This document shows positions 10,966 through 21,210 of a DNA stretch of 64,000 bases, piece after piece. The notes under the pieces were generated by a model that was given only the letters and a program-made list of their open reading frames with translations, was not told the DNA's origin and searched no databases. A program made the translations under genes and the position numbers. This stretch comes from Narthecium ossifragum. Taxonomy: Eukaryota; Streptophyta; Magnoliopsida; Dioscoreales; Nartheciaceae. How positions within the stretch are numbered: position 1 is the stretch's first letter; each line of letters starts with the position of its first letter. Location: the NCBI GenBank assembly GCA_963920575.1, contig OY986966.1, positions 77,001 through 141,000 of the forward strand, read 5' to 3'.

Positions 10966-13205
10966 CACGTCACCATGCATGCCCCCTCTGATCAAAATGA
11001 TGTTGTGAAACCAACGATAACCCATCTCATCCCCTAACATGTAATCCCATTCTTGTTGGGGATGAGGTGGGGATATTCTAAAACCAAACAAGGCTTTATT
11101 ATTGCGACGCAAGGCACCAAAATTACCAAAGCCGAGAATTATTGTGTTCTCTATTGCTACAACTCTTTTGAACCTACTAGCCTTTGGCTCAATTAAAGGT
11201 GTTTGTTTCGCTGGAGTGTTTTGGAATGGAATGTTTGAATGGAATGCGATTCCTGTGGAATTGAATGATCTGTCACTTTTGCTGTTTGTTTGGTGCTGCA
11301 ATGGAATTTGATATTTTTTATTATTTGTTTGGTGTAGAATGGAGGCAGAATCCTATGACTTTTTTTGTTTTGCGTTTGTTTTGTAATGGAATGGGAGATA
11401 TGATCACCCCAAACTGCTTGTGAAGAGAATACCACCCCTTTATATATATTGAATGTTTAAAACTTTATAAAGTGTGTTGAACTATAAATTACAAATAGTT
11501 GGTCATATAAAATTAAAAAATGGCATAAATATAGTTTTTAAGCATATATAACATATTAATACATATATATCTAACTTTTCACTCACTATATTCCTACCCA
11601 TCTTTTTCATTCTTTGCACTGGTCCACTAATGAAGAAATGAAGTTAGTCATATAAATTGGGGTGCCGTTTTGTGAGTAATGTACATTAACTCTGGTATGG
11701 ACTATGGAATATATGAATGTTGTTTTATGAGTTTTGTGAGTAATGAAGTTAGTCATTATTGTACATGCATCTTTAACAAAGGATTCCATCATATCTAAAA
11801 GTGAAAAAAGCTTTTTAATATCATTGCACCTAGCAAATACCTATGGTAACAAACTTTGCGCCGAACCAAGATGAATACAACAATTCATACCACGAGAATA
11901 TCATATATTAGATCACGAGGATATCATATATTCAATAGCTAAAATTACAAAATTTGTATTTTGTTAATTATACAATCACCCATACACAACAATCTACAAA
12001 CACTTCTGTATACAACCACTTGTGTACAAATTTCACAAATTAGTAATCTGTCAAAAAATTATAAGAATCTAACTTGGATTTCAATGCTCACATCCGTAAT
12101 CAGCTTGATTGTATAAATATGACTTTGATTTTAACTCATCATCGTCCTTGTGCGGTGACAATTGGTTCCTAAATGGATAGCCATCCAAAGTACCAAGACA
12201 TTGCCCTCACTCTCAATTTCCCTGGAAATTTTTTATCATTTCACCATACCATCACTTCCCCAATCGATATGCATCATATGAGTTGATAAAACCAACAATT
12301 TAGCAAATTGTGATGAAACAATAACCAAACACAACAAGTGAAGGACCCACTTAAATAACCACAAATAGAAATCCAGCAATCGAAATACATTTTGCCTTTT
12401 TGGTCGACATCATCATCTCCCCTTTCTCAAAAATTAAGCATAACTTGATTTGAAATCAACCAAATCAGTAAAGCATCAAAATCAGAATTCCAACAAACCA
12501 AACAACAAGCATTTGGGCTCAGATTCACATCACAGCAGTAAAAAGCATGCATGTGACTCATATTCACATCATAATAGTAAAAGGCATGCATCTGGCTCAG
12601 ATTCACATCATAGTAGTAAAAAACATGCATTTGACTCAGATTCACATTGAAATAATCCCAATTACATATGGCAGGTGGTTGATTGCCATTCAAGTGGACA
12701 TCCAAGACACCAAGTTAAACATTATAGTAGTATCATCTCCCCTTTCTAAAAACTTAAACAATTGAGATTGAGATGAATTCAACCAAACCATCAAAACATC
12801 AAAATTAGAATTCCAGTAAACCAAAAAACAAGAATTTTGGCTCGAATATATATCTAATGCAAAGCACAACAAGCAAAAGTAACTAGAGAACATGGGATCA
12901 TATTCACATCCAACGCAAAGTGCAGCATGTAGAAGAAACCAGAGAACATGGGATCAGACAAAGCCTAATGCATAAGAACATAAAAATGGCACTCTCATTA
13001 CAAAGAGAGCAAAAAGAATCAGATTAGGGGATCAGATATATGTGCCACAACAAAACCCAAAGCTACTACTCATGAAAAACAAATTAGAATACATAGAAAA
13101 ACCAGATAAATGTTGCATAATAAACATGGGATCAGATAGGAGGGGATTAGCCATCAAGAAAAGAAACCAACACATGAATCAAGAGCTCTCGTTATGGAGA
13201 GCAAA
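10966..13205. other. Intergenic region with old repeats
   Basis: No real gene is recognised. A segment at 12420-12520 is repeated imperfectly at 12730-12845 (both contain ATCTCCCCTTTCT followed by AT-rich text), so part of the region arose by local duplication. The TTTGGAATGGAATG text at 11205-11390 looks like an old MITE. Short ORFs are shadows of low-complexity sequence. Confidence 0.5.
12519..12649. repeat. 39-bp tandem repeat, 3.3 copies
   Basis: Units at 12519, 12558 and 12597 plus a partial unit at 12636 share TCANATTCACATCA followed by an AGTAAAA/GCATGCAT core. Units differ at a handful of positions. The 39-bp period keeps frame, which explains repetitive ORFs on both strands; no coding evidence. 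Confidence 0.85.
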
Positions 13206-13214
13206 AAATATCAA
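13206..13214. repeat. 9-bp target-site duplication of Pack-MULE, left
   Basis: AAATATCAA is identical to 14869-14877. Confidence 0.9.
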
Positions 13215-13355
13215 GGGTAAATTACCTTTTTAGTCCCTTAAGTTTTATACAAGTAACGTTTTCGTCCCTAAGCTTTTAAAAGTATCAATTGAGTCCCTAC
13301 ATTTTCAGATTCGTCACAATGGAGTCCACCCATCCGACGCCGTTTGTAATCTTAA

Positions 13356-13429
13356 CGGCTGGGGAGTCACGTGCGGTCATGTGATGGATGTCGTCTCCCC
13401 TCTGATGACCGCACGTGACTCCCCAGCCG
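13356..13429. repeat. Perfect 25-bp inverted repeat inside Pack-MULE left end
   Basis: The inner end of the left terminal repeat (13356-13380, core GGGGAGTCACGTGCGGTCA) is followed 24 bp later by its exact complement at 13405-13429. A third copy lies in the right terminal repeat near 14703-14727. The extra inverted copy sits exactly at the junction with the captured gene fragment. Confidence 0.85.
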
Positions 13430-13440
13430 TCTGTAATCTT

Positions 13441-14712
13441 AATCGGCCGGAGATAATGCATCTTGGGAAGCATCGGCATGATGTAAAGGTTCATCATGTT
13501 GATCCATGAGGTGCACGTGAACCGGAGCACCAAGTGGAGCTCGCCGGTCTTCTTAAGGCCGGACCGCTGGAGGATGAGCAATGGATAGTAATGAGTGTAT
13601 ACGCGATTGGCTACCAGCGTGGAGAGGCGGATGCGGACTTTGCCGATTCGCTGGTCCTTGGCGGCGGTGTCCTTAAGGTGGCAGTTGTCGAAGATGGCGA
13701 CGGTGATCACGGTGCAGGGGTCGAACACCTCCCAGCTGTACCGCTCGTGCTAGAGAGGGTCGAGCGAGGTTGAGGATGGTCCTCGTGCGTACCCACTTGG
13801 GGCCGTACTTTGCGACGCAGTAGACATCGGTGGTGTAGCCGTTATTAATGCTGGCCTTCTTCATGGGGGCGAGCTTGCGCGCGCTTCGAATGCCGAGCTC
13901 GAAGACGCCGATGGGTTGCTGCTTGAGGAGGAGGTGTCTGGCGAATGCGCGGAAGTCGCTGCTGTGGTGGATGGACTCGTCAAGCACGTGGTAGCCGTCC
14001 TCGAGGCATAGTTGGAGCTGGATCTTGCTGGTGAACATGTGTTCCCTGCTGACGTTGTCAATCGGCTCGTCCGGAGAGGAGAAGGAGGAGCTCGGCTTGA
14101 GATCGAACCATTTTGGCGGGAGTGGCGGGCGGTTGCGGTCCGGCCGCGGCCTGGCTCTCGTCATGGGAATTAGGATGCGCCCCAAGATCTCGTCTTTTCC
14201 GGGGCCGACGTGGTCGACGACGGTGACGGTGAGTGGGTCGTCGAACGGCTCCGACACGGCGAAGATGAACTCCTCCTTCCAGACGGGGTTCACCGACCTC
14301 GTGGCGGCGGAGGGCTTGCTGCACTGCGTCTGGTTGCCGCCGAGCTGCATCTCGACGTAGACGTCCGGCGCGACACGAGCTGCGTCCGATGGCACGAGGT
14401 CCTGGGCCGCGATGGCCTCCACGCGTAGATAACAGAGCATGGTGAGAAGTAGACCTTGGATCTCGTATGCACGAGGCCTTTGCCACTGACGGAGTGGGCG
14501 TCTGAGTGCCACGCGTCCTGGAACGCCTCGTCGGCCTGGGTGCCATGCCAGACGGTGAGCATGACCTCCCCTCTTGCCGCCATCTCCCCCTTCTTGTCCA
14601 CCAGCCGGTACCACTGCGGCGCGAGGGGGCTGTCCGGCAACACGCACGCCGGCACCTCCTCAAGCTCGAGCATGACCTCCCCTCTGAGACGGCATCCATC
14701 ACGTGACCGCAC
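13441..14712 (-). pseudogene. Captured, frameshifted MCTP/FTIP-like C2-domain gene fragment
   Basis: MCTPs are ER/plasmodesmal tethers with several C2 domains and C-terminal membrane segments. Three consecutive minus-strand frames together read as the middle of such a protein. About 14700-14445 gives PLAPQWYRLVDKKGE and ADEAFQDAWHSDAHS. About 14440-13765 gives LRVEAIAAQDLVPSD, NPVWKEEFIFAV, PKWFDLKP and VAKYGPKWVRTRTIL. About 13755-13441 gives YSWEVFDPCTVITVAIFDN, KVRIRLSTL and LLPKMHYL. The frame changes near 14440 and near 13750 are therefore real breaks. Both gene ends, including the C-terminal membrane segments, are missing. It is a pseudogene fragment inside the Pack-MULE; the parent gene is elsewhere. 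Confidence 0.9.
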
Positions 14713-14868
14713 GTGACTCCCCAGCCTTTAAGATTACAGACGGCGTCAGGTGGGTGGACTGCATTGTGACGAATTTGAAAATGTAGGGACTCAATTGATA
14801 CTTTTAAAAGCTTAGGGACGAAAACGTTACTTGTATGAAACTTAAGGGACTAAAAAGGTAATTTACCC

Positions 14869-14877
14869 AAATATCAA
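14869..14877. repeat. 9-bp target-site duplication of Pack-MULE, right
   Basis: AAATATCAA is identical to 13206-13214. Confidence 0.9.
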
Positions 14878-16376
14878 TATACGGGGATCAAGCATCAGTG
14901 ACAAAAATCTATGCATAAATTAGGAGCTCTCGTTACATGAAGAGCGGAAAAATATCAATAGATGGGGATCATGTAGTAGGAAGACCTTAATTGGATGAGT
15001 TCCTCAGATATTCCCTCGTATTTGGGTCAGAAGCAATAGGCCCACAACTCCTGGAGCGCCAGCGCTGGTGATGAAGAAGGGCAGAGAGGAACGAATGATC
15101 GCAGCCCAGGGAGATCCAGGTATGCCCCGTCTCGTTGTCTCTTGATGGCGTCCGTGAGGAAGAAGGGCGGAGAGGAGCAAATGATCGCAGCCCCATGAGA
15201 TTCAGGTATGTCCCGTGGTCTCTTGATAGTGCCGGTGAGGAAGAAGGGCGACCGCTTGAGGTTGGAGGAGAGGATCTCGTGGTCTCTTGACGATTGGCGG
15301 AATGAGAGAACTAAGGGAGGAAAAAACCCTAGACATGGTGGTGAAGGATGGAGGAAGAGCCCATCGTGAGAGAACTCATGGCGGTGGAGAGGAACCCTCG
15401 ATCGGGTTCTCTATTAGAGTCGTGCTCTTTTGGAGTAGGGCTGAAATGATCATTTGGAAAGTGGCCGGAAACTTTGGCCCACTTGACGGAAAGTGTTTCT
15501 GACCACAAATCACCCGAAAACATTTGACCGCTCTTTTGGAGTAGGGCTGAAATGATCATTTGGAAAGTGGCCGGAAACTTTGGCCCACTTGACGGAAAGT
15601 GTTTCTGACCACAAATCACCCGAAAACATTTGACCGAAAAATGAGCATTCTGGAATGTGCCTCGACGGGAATGGAGCAAAGTGATGAAATCCCACACAAG
15701 TCCAGCCATTCCCACTTTTGAAGGAAACAAACGGACCCTAGGCAAAAAGAGGGGGGAAAACAAAAAAGAAAAGAAAAGAAAAGAAAAGGACTCTTTTGAA
15801 CCTTAGTTATGCCACCCTACTAGATAATCACCCAGTTATCAACATTTTGGACATGGAATACTCCCGAGTCCCGTCACAGTGTATATTGTATACATACTGT
15901 CTAAATTTATCAACAAAAAAAAAAAAAAAAAAACCAGAAATCACCCCGCGAGTCTAATTTGCCTCTCTCTTTCTCGATCTCTGTCGCCTTCCTTCTTCAT
16001 GTTCCATTCATTAATTCTTTCTTTCATTCCTTTCTTGTCGAACAGACCAGGGAGGTAGGTAGGCAGGTGGCAGGTAGGGTCGTCCCTTCTGCCATCGATC
16101 ATGTTTTCAATCTGCTCCTCCGATCTCCTCCCGTTATCTCAATTTCCAGATAGGACTCTCTCTAATGTCGAATTGATCGTTTCTTGCTTTGCACCAGGAG
16201 AAGCCAACCAGAAGCGTAAACAAGAGTAGATAGGATTCGGAAGGGAGGCTTGCTGCATCCAGCAATCCATCTTCGCTCAGCGGTGTCAAGAAGGAGGGAG
16301 GGAGGGAGGGGACGCGAAGGGAAGGCCAATTTATTGCTTGCGTGGGTTGCTGATCCATACATCTTGGCGACTGGAG
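14878..16376. other. Intergenic region and Yippee 5' leader
   Basis: There is a degenerate repeat of about 90 bp at about 15060-15250 (GGAAGAAGGGCGGAGAGGA-like units). A perfect 106-bp tandem duplication follows at 15424-15635, then AAAAG runs at about 15765-15790 and a poly-A run at about 15914-15932. The region from about 15950 to 16376 is CT-rich and probably holds the Yippee promoter and 5' UTR. No other gene is seen. Confidence 0.5.
15424..15635. repeat. Perfect 106-bp tandem duplication
   Basis: 15424-15529 and 15530-15635 read the same, each beginning GCTCTTTTGGAGTAGGGCTG and ending CATTTGACC. I found no mismatch by eye, so the duplication is recent or maintained. Confidence 0.9.
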
Positions 16377-18608
16377 ATGGGTCGGGTATTCCAGATAAAC
16401 CTGGAGGGAAAGATCTACAGCTGCAAGCACTGTCAAACCCACCTCGCCCTCTACGAAGAGATCATCTCCAGGGTATCGTATCATCGGCCTTGCTGATCCT
16501 CGTCCCTATCGCCATATGCTTCCTTCGAAGATAAACCTTGTGCCGCCGTGTTGCTTCCGTTTTTTAAAATCTTTTACCGAATTATTGTTCAAATTGGGTG
16601 GTGATGCCTGTCCCTGTTTCATGCCGTGCCGTCATTTAGCATATTAGGAATTGATCGATTTGAATTGATGAAGATGCATCAACTAAGAGTGAATGGGACA
16701 TGTTAACCTTAGCTTTTGTCATGGCATTTTGACTTCCAGCAATGCAGATGAGATTCTTGATCTTAATAGTTAATACTCAATACTCGAATTTTCTTCTTGC
16801 TTTCCTGCTTAGCCATTAATTTGTTCTCTTTTAATTTCTCCTGGCATTTTGTTCTGTAATCAATCATCTTTGCTGACTCTTTGACCTGGGTGGGTGAGAA
16901 CATATCAGTATCCATTCCAATATTTACTTCTTCTTTGATTCGCCATGTTCCCTCAATGAGAACCCCAATACCATACTACTCCGAATCAATTCACTCCAAG
17001 ATCAGAAGGGCATCTAAGTGCTGATTTTTTTTTTAATCTCGACTTCCTTACGAATTATCTGCTTGGCATCCGAACTATACTTCGTTCTTGGAACTCTTCC
17101 AGAAATGTATCAGGGGATAGAATTGGTCATACATAGTTGCAATGAAAGGATACTCAATGGGAGGATTGGATCCTATGTTTTGGGGTTTTATAATCAACTA
17201 TCTCAAGAACATGGATTTGCATTGATGTATGGTGTATTCTCCATGTGGCATTCTCATCTGCTTGTGGGAATTTCTTGTCCTATGGAGTAGGGAGAAATCC
17301 CGTTTTCTCAATTATTTAGCAGATGAAATCTTTTCATTAGTAGTTTATTTATGCATGAGGAGCTTGAAAGAAGAATGACATGGTTTCCAGTGTTTCCAAG
17401 ATTGTGCACCCCAATTACCTATATTCTCAAGACTGTATACCTAACCATTAACAACCTGTGATGAGTATGCTCTTGTGCAAGATATGCCGTATTCCACTTA
17501 GAAAAAATACATTGACTGCTTTCCTTTTTGTTTCTTGGATCCAGTCTTTCCATTGCAGGCGCGGGAAGGCTTATCTCTTCAATAAGGTGTAAGTGTCTTT
17601 ATTATCTCTACCTGTGGAATGTCAGTTATTATGGAAATTCATCCTTTCATGTTTTCACCAATTGTGTGCTGATCTTTGATGTGCTTCTATCTTGTGTGCA
17701 TGCTCAATGGCGATATGCTTTGCTTTTAAGACCATCAGAATTGTTCTATTCTGCCTGATGATGTTGACCATTTTTTTCTTTAATGATTCTCACTGGTTCA
17801 ATTTTCCCTGGAAAGTGCTATTCTGGTTTCTTCTTTGGAGTATATGTCCACAATTTGCTATTGGTTCAAACTCATTGGAGTTTCAATGCTCGACATTGTT
17901 TGATAAGGACGAAATTCCTCCCTCTTCTTTGCCTAGCAATGAAATTGGGCTGACCTCAAGTGGAAGTGTTTTTGCTGCCATAATCCACACGAGGAAATTT
18001 GTCCATTGGCAATATAATATCTGCTATGCACTCATTCAAAACCAACCCTTCTTGGAATTTATGTCTTTTCAATGGCTTACAGGGTGAATGTGACCACTGG
18101 AATTAAAGAGGAAAGAATGATGATAACAGGGATGCACACTGTCTGTGACATATTTTGCATCGGCTGTGGATCCATTGTGGGATGGAAATATGTAAGACTT
18201 AAACGGGTTTATTGCAGCACTATCATTTGTGGATTGTTATGGAAAGCTATTGTTGACGTTTAACTTTGTTGCAGGAAGCCGCTCATGAGAAGAGCCAGAA
18301 ATACAAGGAAGGAAAATTCATCCTTGAGAGGTGCTCTGTCATTTTCTATATTCTTGCAAGATTAGCAGATATTGATATACATTGAAGAAATAAAAAAGAA
18401 AAAACTGTAACATGGAGGTTGATACAATCACGCTATTAGCAGATGATGACTGAATTCCTGCTGCTGCTTATTCAACTAAGGATTGCATGTTAGTGACGCT
18501 GCGGTGCTGTGTTTGGGCAGGTTTCAAGTGTTGGGTCCTGATGGGAACAACCACTACTGGGTGAGCCCTGACGCTCAGGTGGTTGGAAGTGACGCAGATG
18601 ACATTTGA
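16377..18608 (+). CDS. Yippee-family zinc-binding protein
   Basis: Yippee proteins are small, highly conserved eukaryotic proteins with a zinc-binding fold. Their plant role is poorly defined; some relatives act as substrate receptors or kinase interactors. Five exons read on the plus strand: 16377-16472, 17545-17588, 18083-18191, 18275-18330 and 18521-18608. GT-AG borders and frame are intact, giving 130 aa, the usual size. The protein starts [19 protein letters not shown] and continues with [38 protein letters not shown] and [15 protein letters not shown]. Zinc ligands are the two CxxC pairs, C16/C19 and C72/C75. The start codon is fixed by the conserved MGR N-terminus. Introns 1 (about 1.07 kb) and 2 (about 0.49 kb) contain no recognisable inserted gene. 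Confidence 0.95.
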
Positions 18609-18869
18609 ATTGCTACAGTAAACATCATGGCCGGTGTCAGGTCAATTAACTGTTAATTCTTTCTGATCATTGTTCTTGATCTGACTGTCAGAAATGAACT
18701 GAACATCGTCTTAGCACATTTGGCAGCACAAATATGTCCTGCTGAATAAACATGTCTCGTTTCTCCGCCATATAGCCTTTACTGGTTTCTTTGACATGGT
18801 AGTTTGAAGATATTGTGTTGATTCTACTGATCTCTTATACGCAATGCTGAATGTGGAACTGTGGACCTG

Positions 18870-20302
18870 TTATCCAAGCCCTACCAGTGTTCACAATGAT
18901 GGCAACTCATGTACCTATAGGCGTCCTGCATAAGATAGACAAGATGGGGAGGGCTTTTCTGTGGGAAGACAGGTGCTCAGGATTGTCTGTGGTTCGTTGG
19001 GAGACTGTCTGTTCACAAAAAGAAGACGGAGGTCTGGATCTTCGGCACCTCCCGACTTGGCAACGTGCGTTGCGAATGATGAGAGCGGCAAAACTATGCC
19101 CTAAGGAGGACTCATTGTGGAAGAGGGTTGTGAAAGCAAAATACAGATGGAAGAGCATTCTCCCATCTGAGCATCCATGTCAAGCTGCCCCTAACTGAAG
19201 CAGAGGGCGACCGGTGCTCTTGGAGCCATGATACGAGAGGTTCTCTCTCGTCGACATCTCCTTATTTGGCTTTATATGAGCAAGAGGTGGGATGCCGTAG
19301 GGAAATTGGAAGGCCAGCTAACATCAGATGGGAGGCCATCTGGAGGGGTCCATATGGGCCAAGAATTAAAATGTTCTTTTGGAAGCTTTTACATGGTAAA
19401 ACTCCTTTGCAATTTATGACTGGTATTAGCAATTTATGGCTAGTATTGGGCTGATAATCGAAGTTAGATGCCCTGTTTGCCGGAATGGAGTTGAGGATGA
19501 CGATCATTTGTTTTTCCAATGTGCTTTTGCTAAGGAGGTATGGGTAGGAGTCTTTGCTAAGGACCCGGCTTTTGGAAGTGAAAGAGCTTCAACGGCTTGG
19601 AGAGAAGTATTGATGGGCACCTCATCTTCTGACCTCGTACGCTTGCGGAAGACCAAGATTGGTTACACGCTATGGGGAATTTGGAAGAACCGGAATGGAT
19701 CTCTCTATGATGGGCAAGGTATCTCTGCAGTCTCCGTTATCATATCGGCCATTTGGCAGGCAAGGGAGTGGTCTTTGTTGTACCCATGGAAGCGGTACAA
19801 AGCAGATCGTCGATAGGGAAACAATGTAGACCGAGTTGTAATCCAGTCCGACGGGGCCTTCGCTGATGGTCAAGCAAGTATCGGTGCGGTTTGCTTGGAT
19901 GAGAATGGAGATGTTTGTTGGGCGCTCTCTGAACCCTCCCAAGCCAGCAATGCTATTGAAGATGAATCTAAAGCTCTCTTAAGGAGTCTAATGGCTGCTA
20001 GGTAGATGGGTCATTCAAAAGTACTGTTCGAGCTGGATGCGAGGGAGGTTGTTGACTGTCTCTGGACGCAGACGATGGCCCCTGCACCTCCGAGACGATT
20101 TTCAGAATATTTGCTGGTATGCCGCACACTTCAAAGAGTTCATCATCTTGCATGTCTTGTGGGAGGATAATCAAGCCGCTGACAGGCTTCCGAGAAGCGG
20201 TAGGGTGTCCCCTGGTTTTAGATTGGGGATGTTGTTGGGGTTTTAGTTGTTTTTCATTAGCCTTTGGGCTCACTTCGTCAAAAAAAAAAAAAAAAAAAAA
20301 AA
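18870..20302 (+). mobile_element. 5'-truncated L1-type LINE with poly-A tail
   Basis: A 14-bp target-site duplication flanks it: GAACTGTGGACCTG at 18856-18869 and GAACCGTGGACCTG at 20303-20316, one mismatch. It ends in a run of about 23 A (20280-20302). Broken coding text on the plus strand resembles the C-terminal part of plant LINE ORF2. It reads HKIDKMGRAFLWED and VRWETVCSQKEDGGLDLRHL. A zinc-binding RT-associated region follows (FWKLLHGKTPLQF, CPVCRNGVEDDDHLFFQCAF). An RNase-H-like tail completes it (DGQASIGAVCLDENGDVCW, LFELDAREVVDCLW). Several frameshifts and stops make it inactive. The reverse-transcriptase core is missing because of 5' truncation. Confidence 0.9.
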
Positions 20303-20316
20303 GAACCGTGGACCTG

Positions 20317-21210
20317 ATGTGGAAGGAGGAGAAATTTGTTGACAGTAAGTCTGCACTGGCGGTGATCGTCTTTGATGACCTTGTTGTGCAATTGTGCATC
20401 TGGATGCTGGCATTGGTGATACTGGTAGCAGCTGAACATTAGCCCAGGGGCAGCCGTGTACATCCTAGGGCGCAAGTTCAGGAAAGGGTGAAGATAAAAC
20501 CGAGTCAAGTTGGCTAACTATTGGTCTGGGTCGCGAAATAATTTAGTTAAAATGGGTTTGCAGCTGAAAGACTGCGGAAGAAGATAGTCATAGCGAAGTT
20601 TTGGTTTAGAGAGCGTAAGTTAAAACCAGTGATTTATCGGTCTTCTATTGGCACATACCCTGTGTTAATATACGTATTACTTTCGTGACGCGAAATCTTG
20701 GTTAAAACCAGTGCCCGATCAGATGGTTGTTGGTTGGCTCACGGAAAGTTATTCGTCGGTTGCAGAGACAATCATCCTATGAAAGGCGGAGAGCGAGCCC
20801 AGGTCGGCTTATCACCATCACCGTATTTGCACTGGATTTTTCCAAAGCCCGTAGTATTCTGGATTCCTCAGATGTGGAGGCCTTCTAAAACGTTCACTAG
20901 AAGCAAGAAGCTTGCGGAAACGAACTTGAAAAAATTAGTTTGGTCTCAACCCAGTGATGTCTAATAGTTTACAATTGGCAATCACGAACATAAAAAACTG
21001 CCCCATTTCAGTGCCAATTGAAATAAATGGATACATCGACTTAAAGAAGCTACATTCACATCACAGCACAATTCTTACTTAAAAAGAGGATATACATGAT
21101 GGACCAAATTATTAACTTCCATCTCCAACCAAAAAAGGCAAAACCGCAAGTTGAGTCTGTCGCTACATTGTTTGCACTGAAACAAGCAGACATCAAATAC
21201 CACAACAGAA
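20317..21210. other. Intergenic region between LINE and ATE1
   Basis: No gene is recognised. The part next to 21210 probably includes the ATE1 3' UTR, since the gene is on the minus strand. The small ORF at 20698-20964 has no recognisable similarity. Confidence 0.5.

Larger units (their letters stand above)
13215..14868. mobile_element. Pack-MULE carrying an MCTP gene fragment
   Basis: Ends GGGTAAATTACCTTTTTAGT (13215) and ACTAAAAAGGTAATTTACCC (14868) are exact inverted complements and typical Mutator-like termini. The inverted repeats run about 165 bp. A perfect 9-bp target-site duplication AAATATCAA flanks the element (13206-13214 and 14869-14877). The interior is strongly GC-rich, unlike the AT-rich flanks, and holds a broken host-gene fragment at 13441-14712. 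No transposase is present, so this is a non-autonomous gene-capturing element. Confidence 0.92.

Noticed and set aside
12427..12705. 92-codon minus-strand ORF with repeated YYYDVNLSQMHAF-like units
   Set aside because: Entirely produced by the 39-bp tandem repeat, whose length is divisible by three.
14058..14702. 214-codon minus-strand ORF rich in Arg
   Set aside because: Wrong frame of the captured MCTP fragment; the C2-domain text lies in the other frames.
16250..16534. 94-codon plus-strand ORF overlapping Yippee exon 1
   Set aside because: It is in a different frame from the conserved Yippee exon and runs into intron 1.
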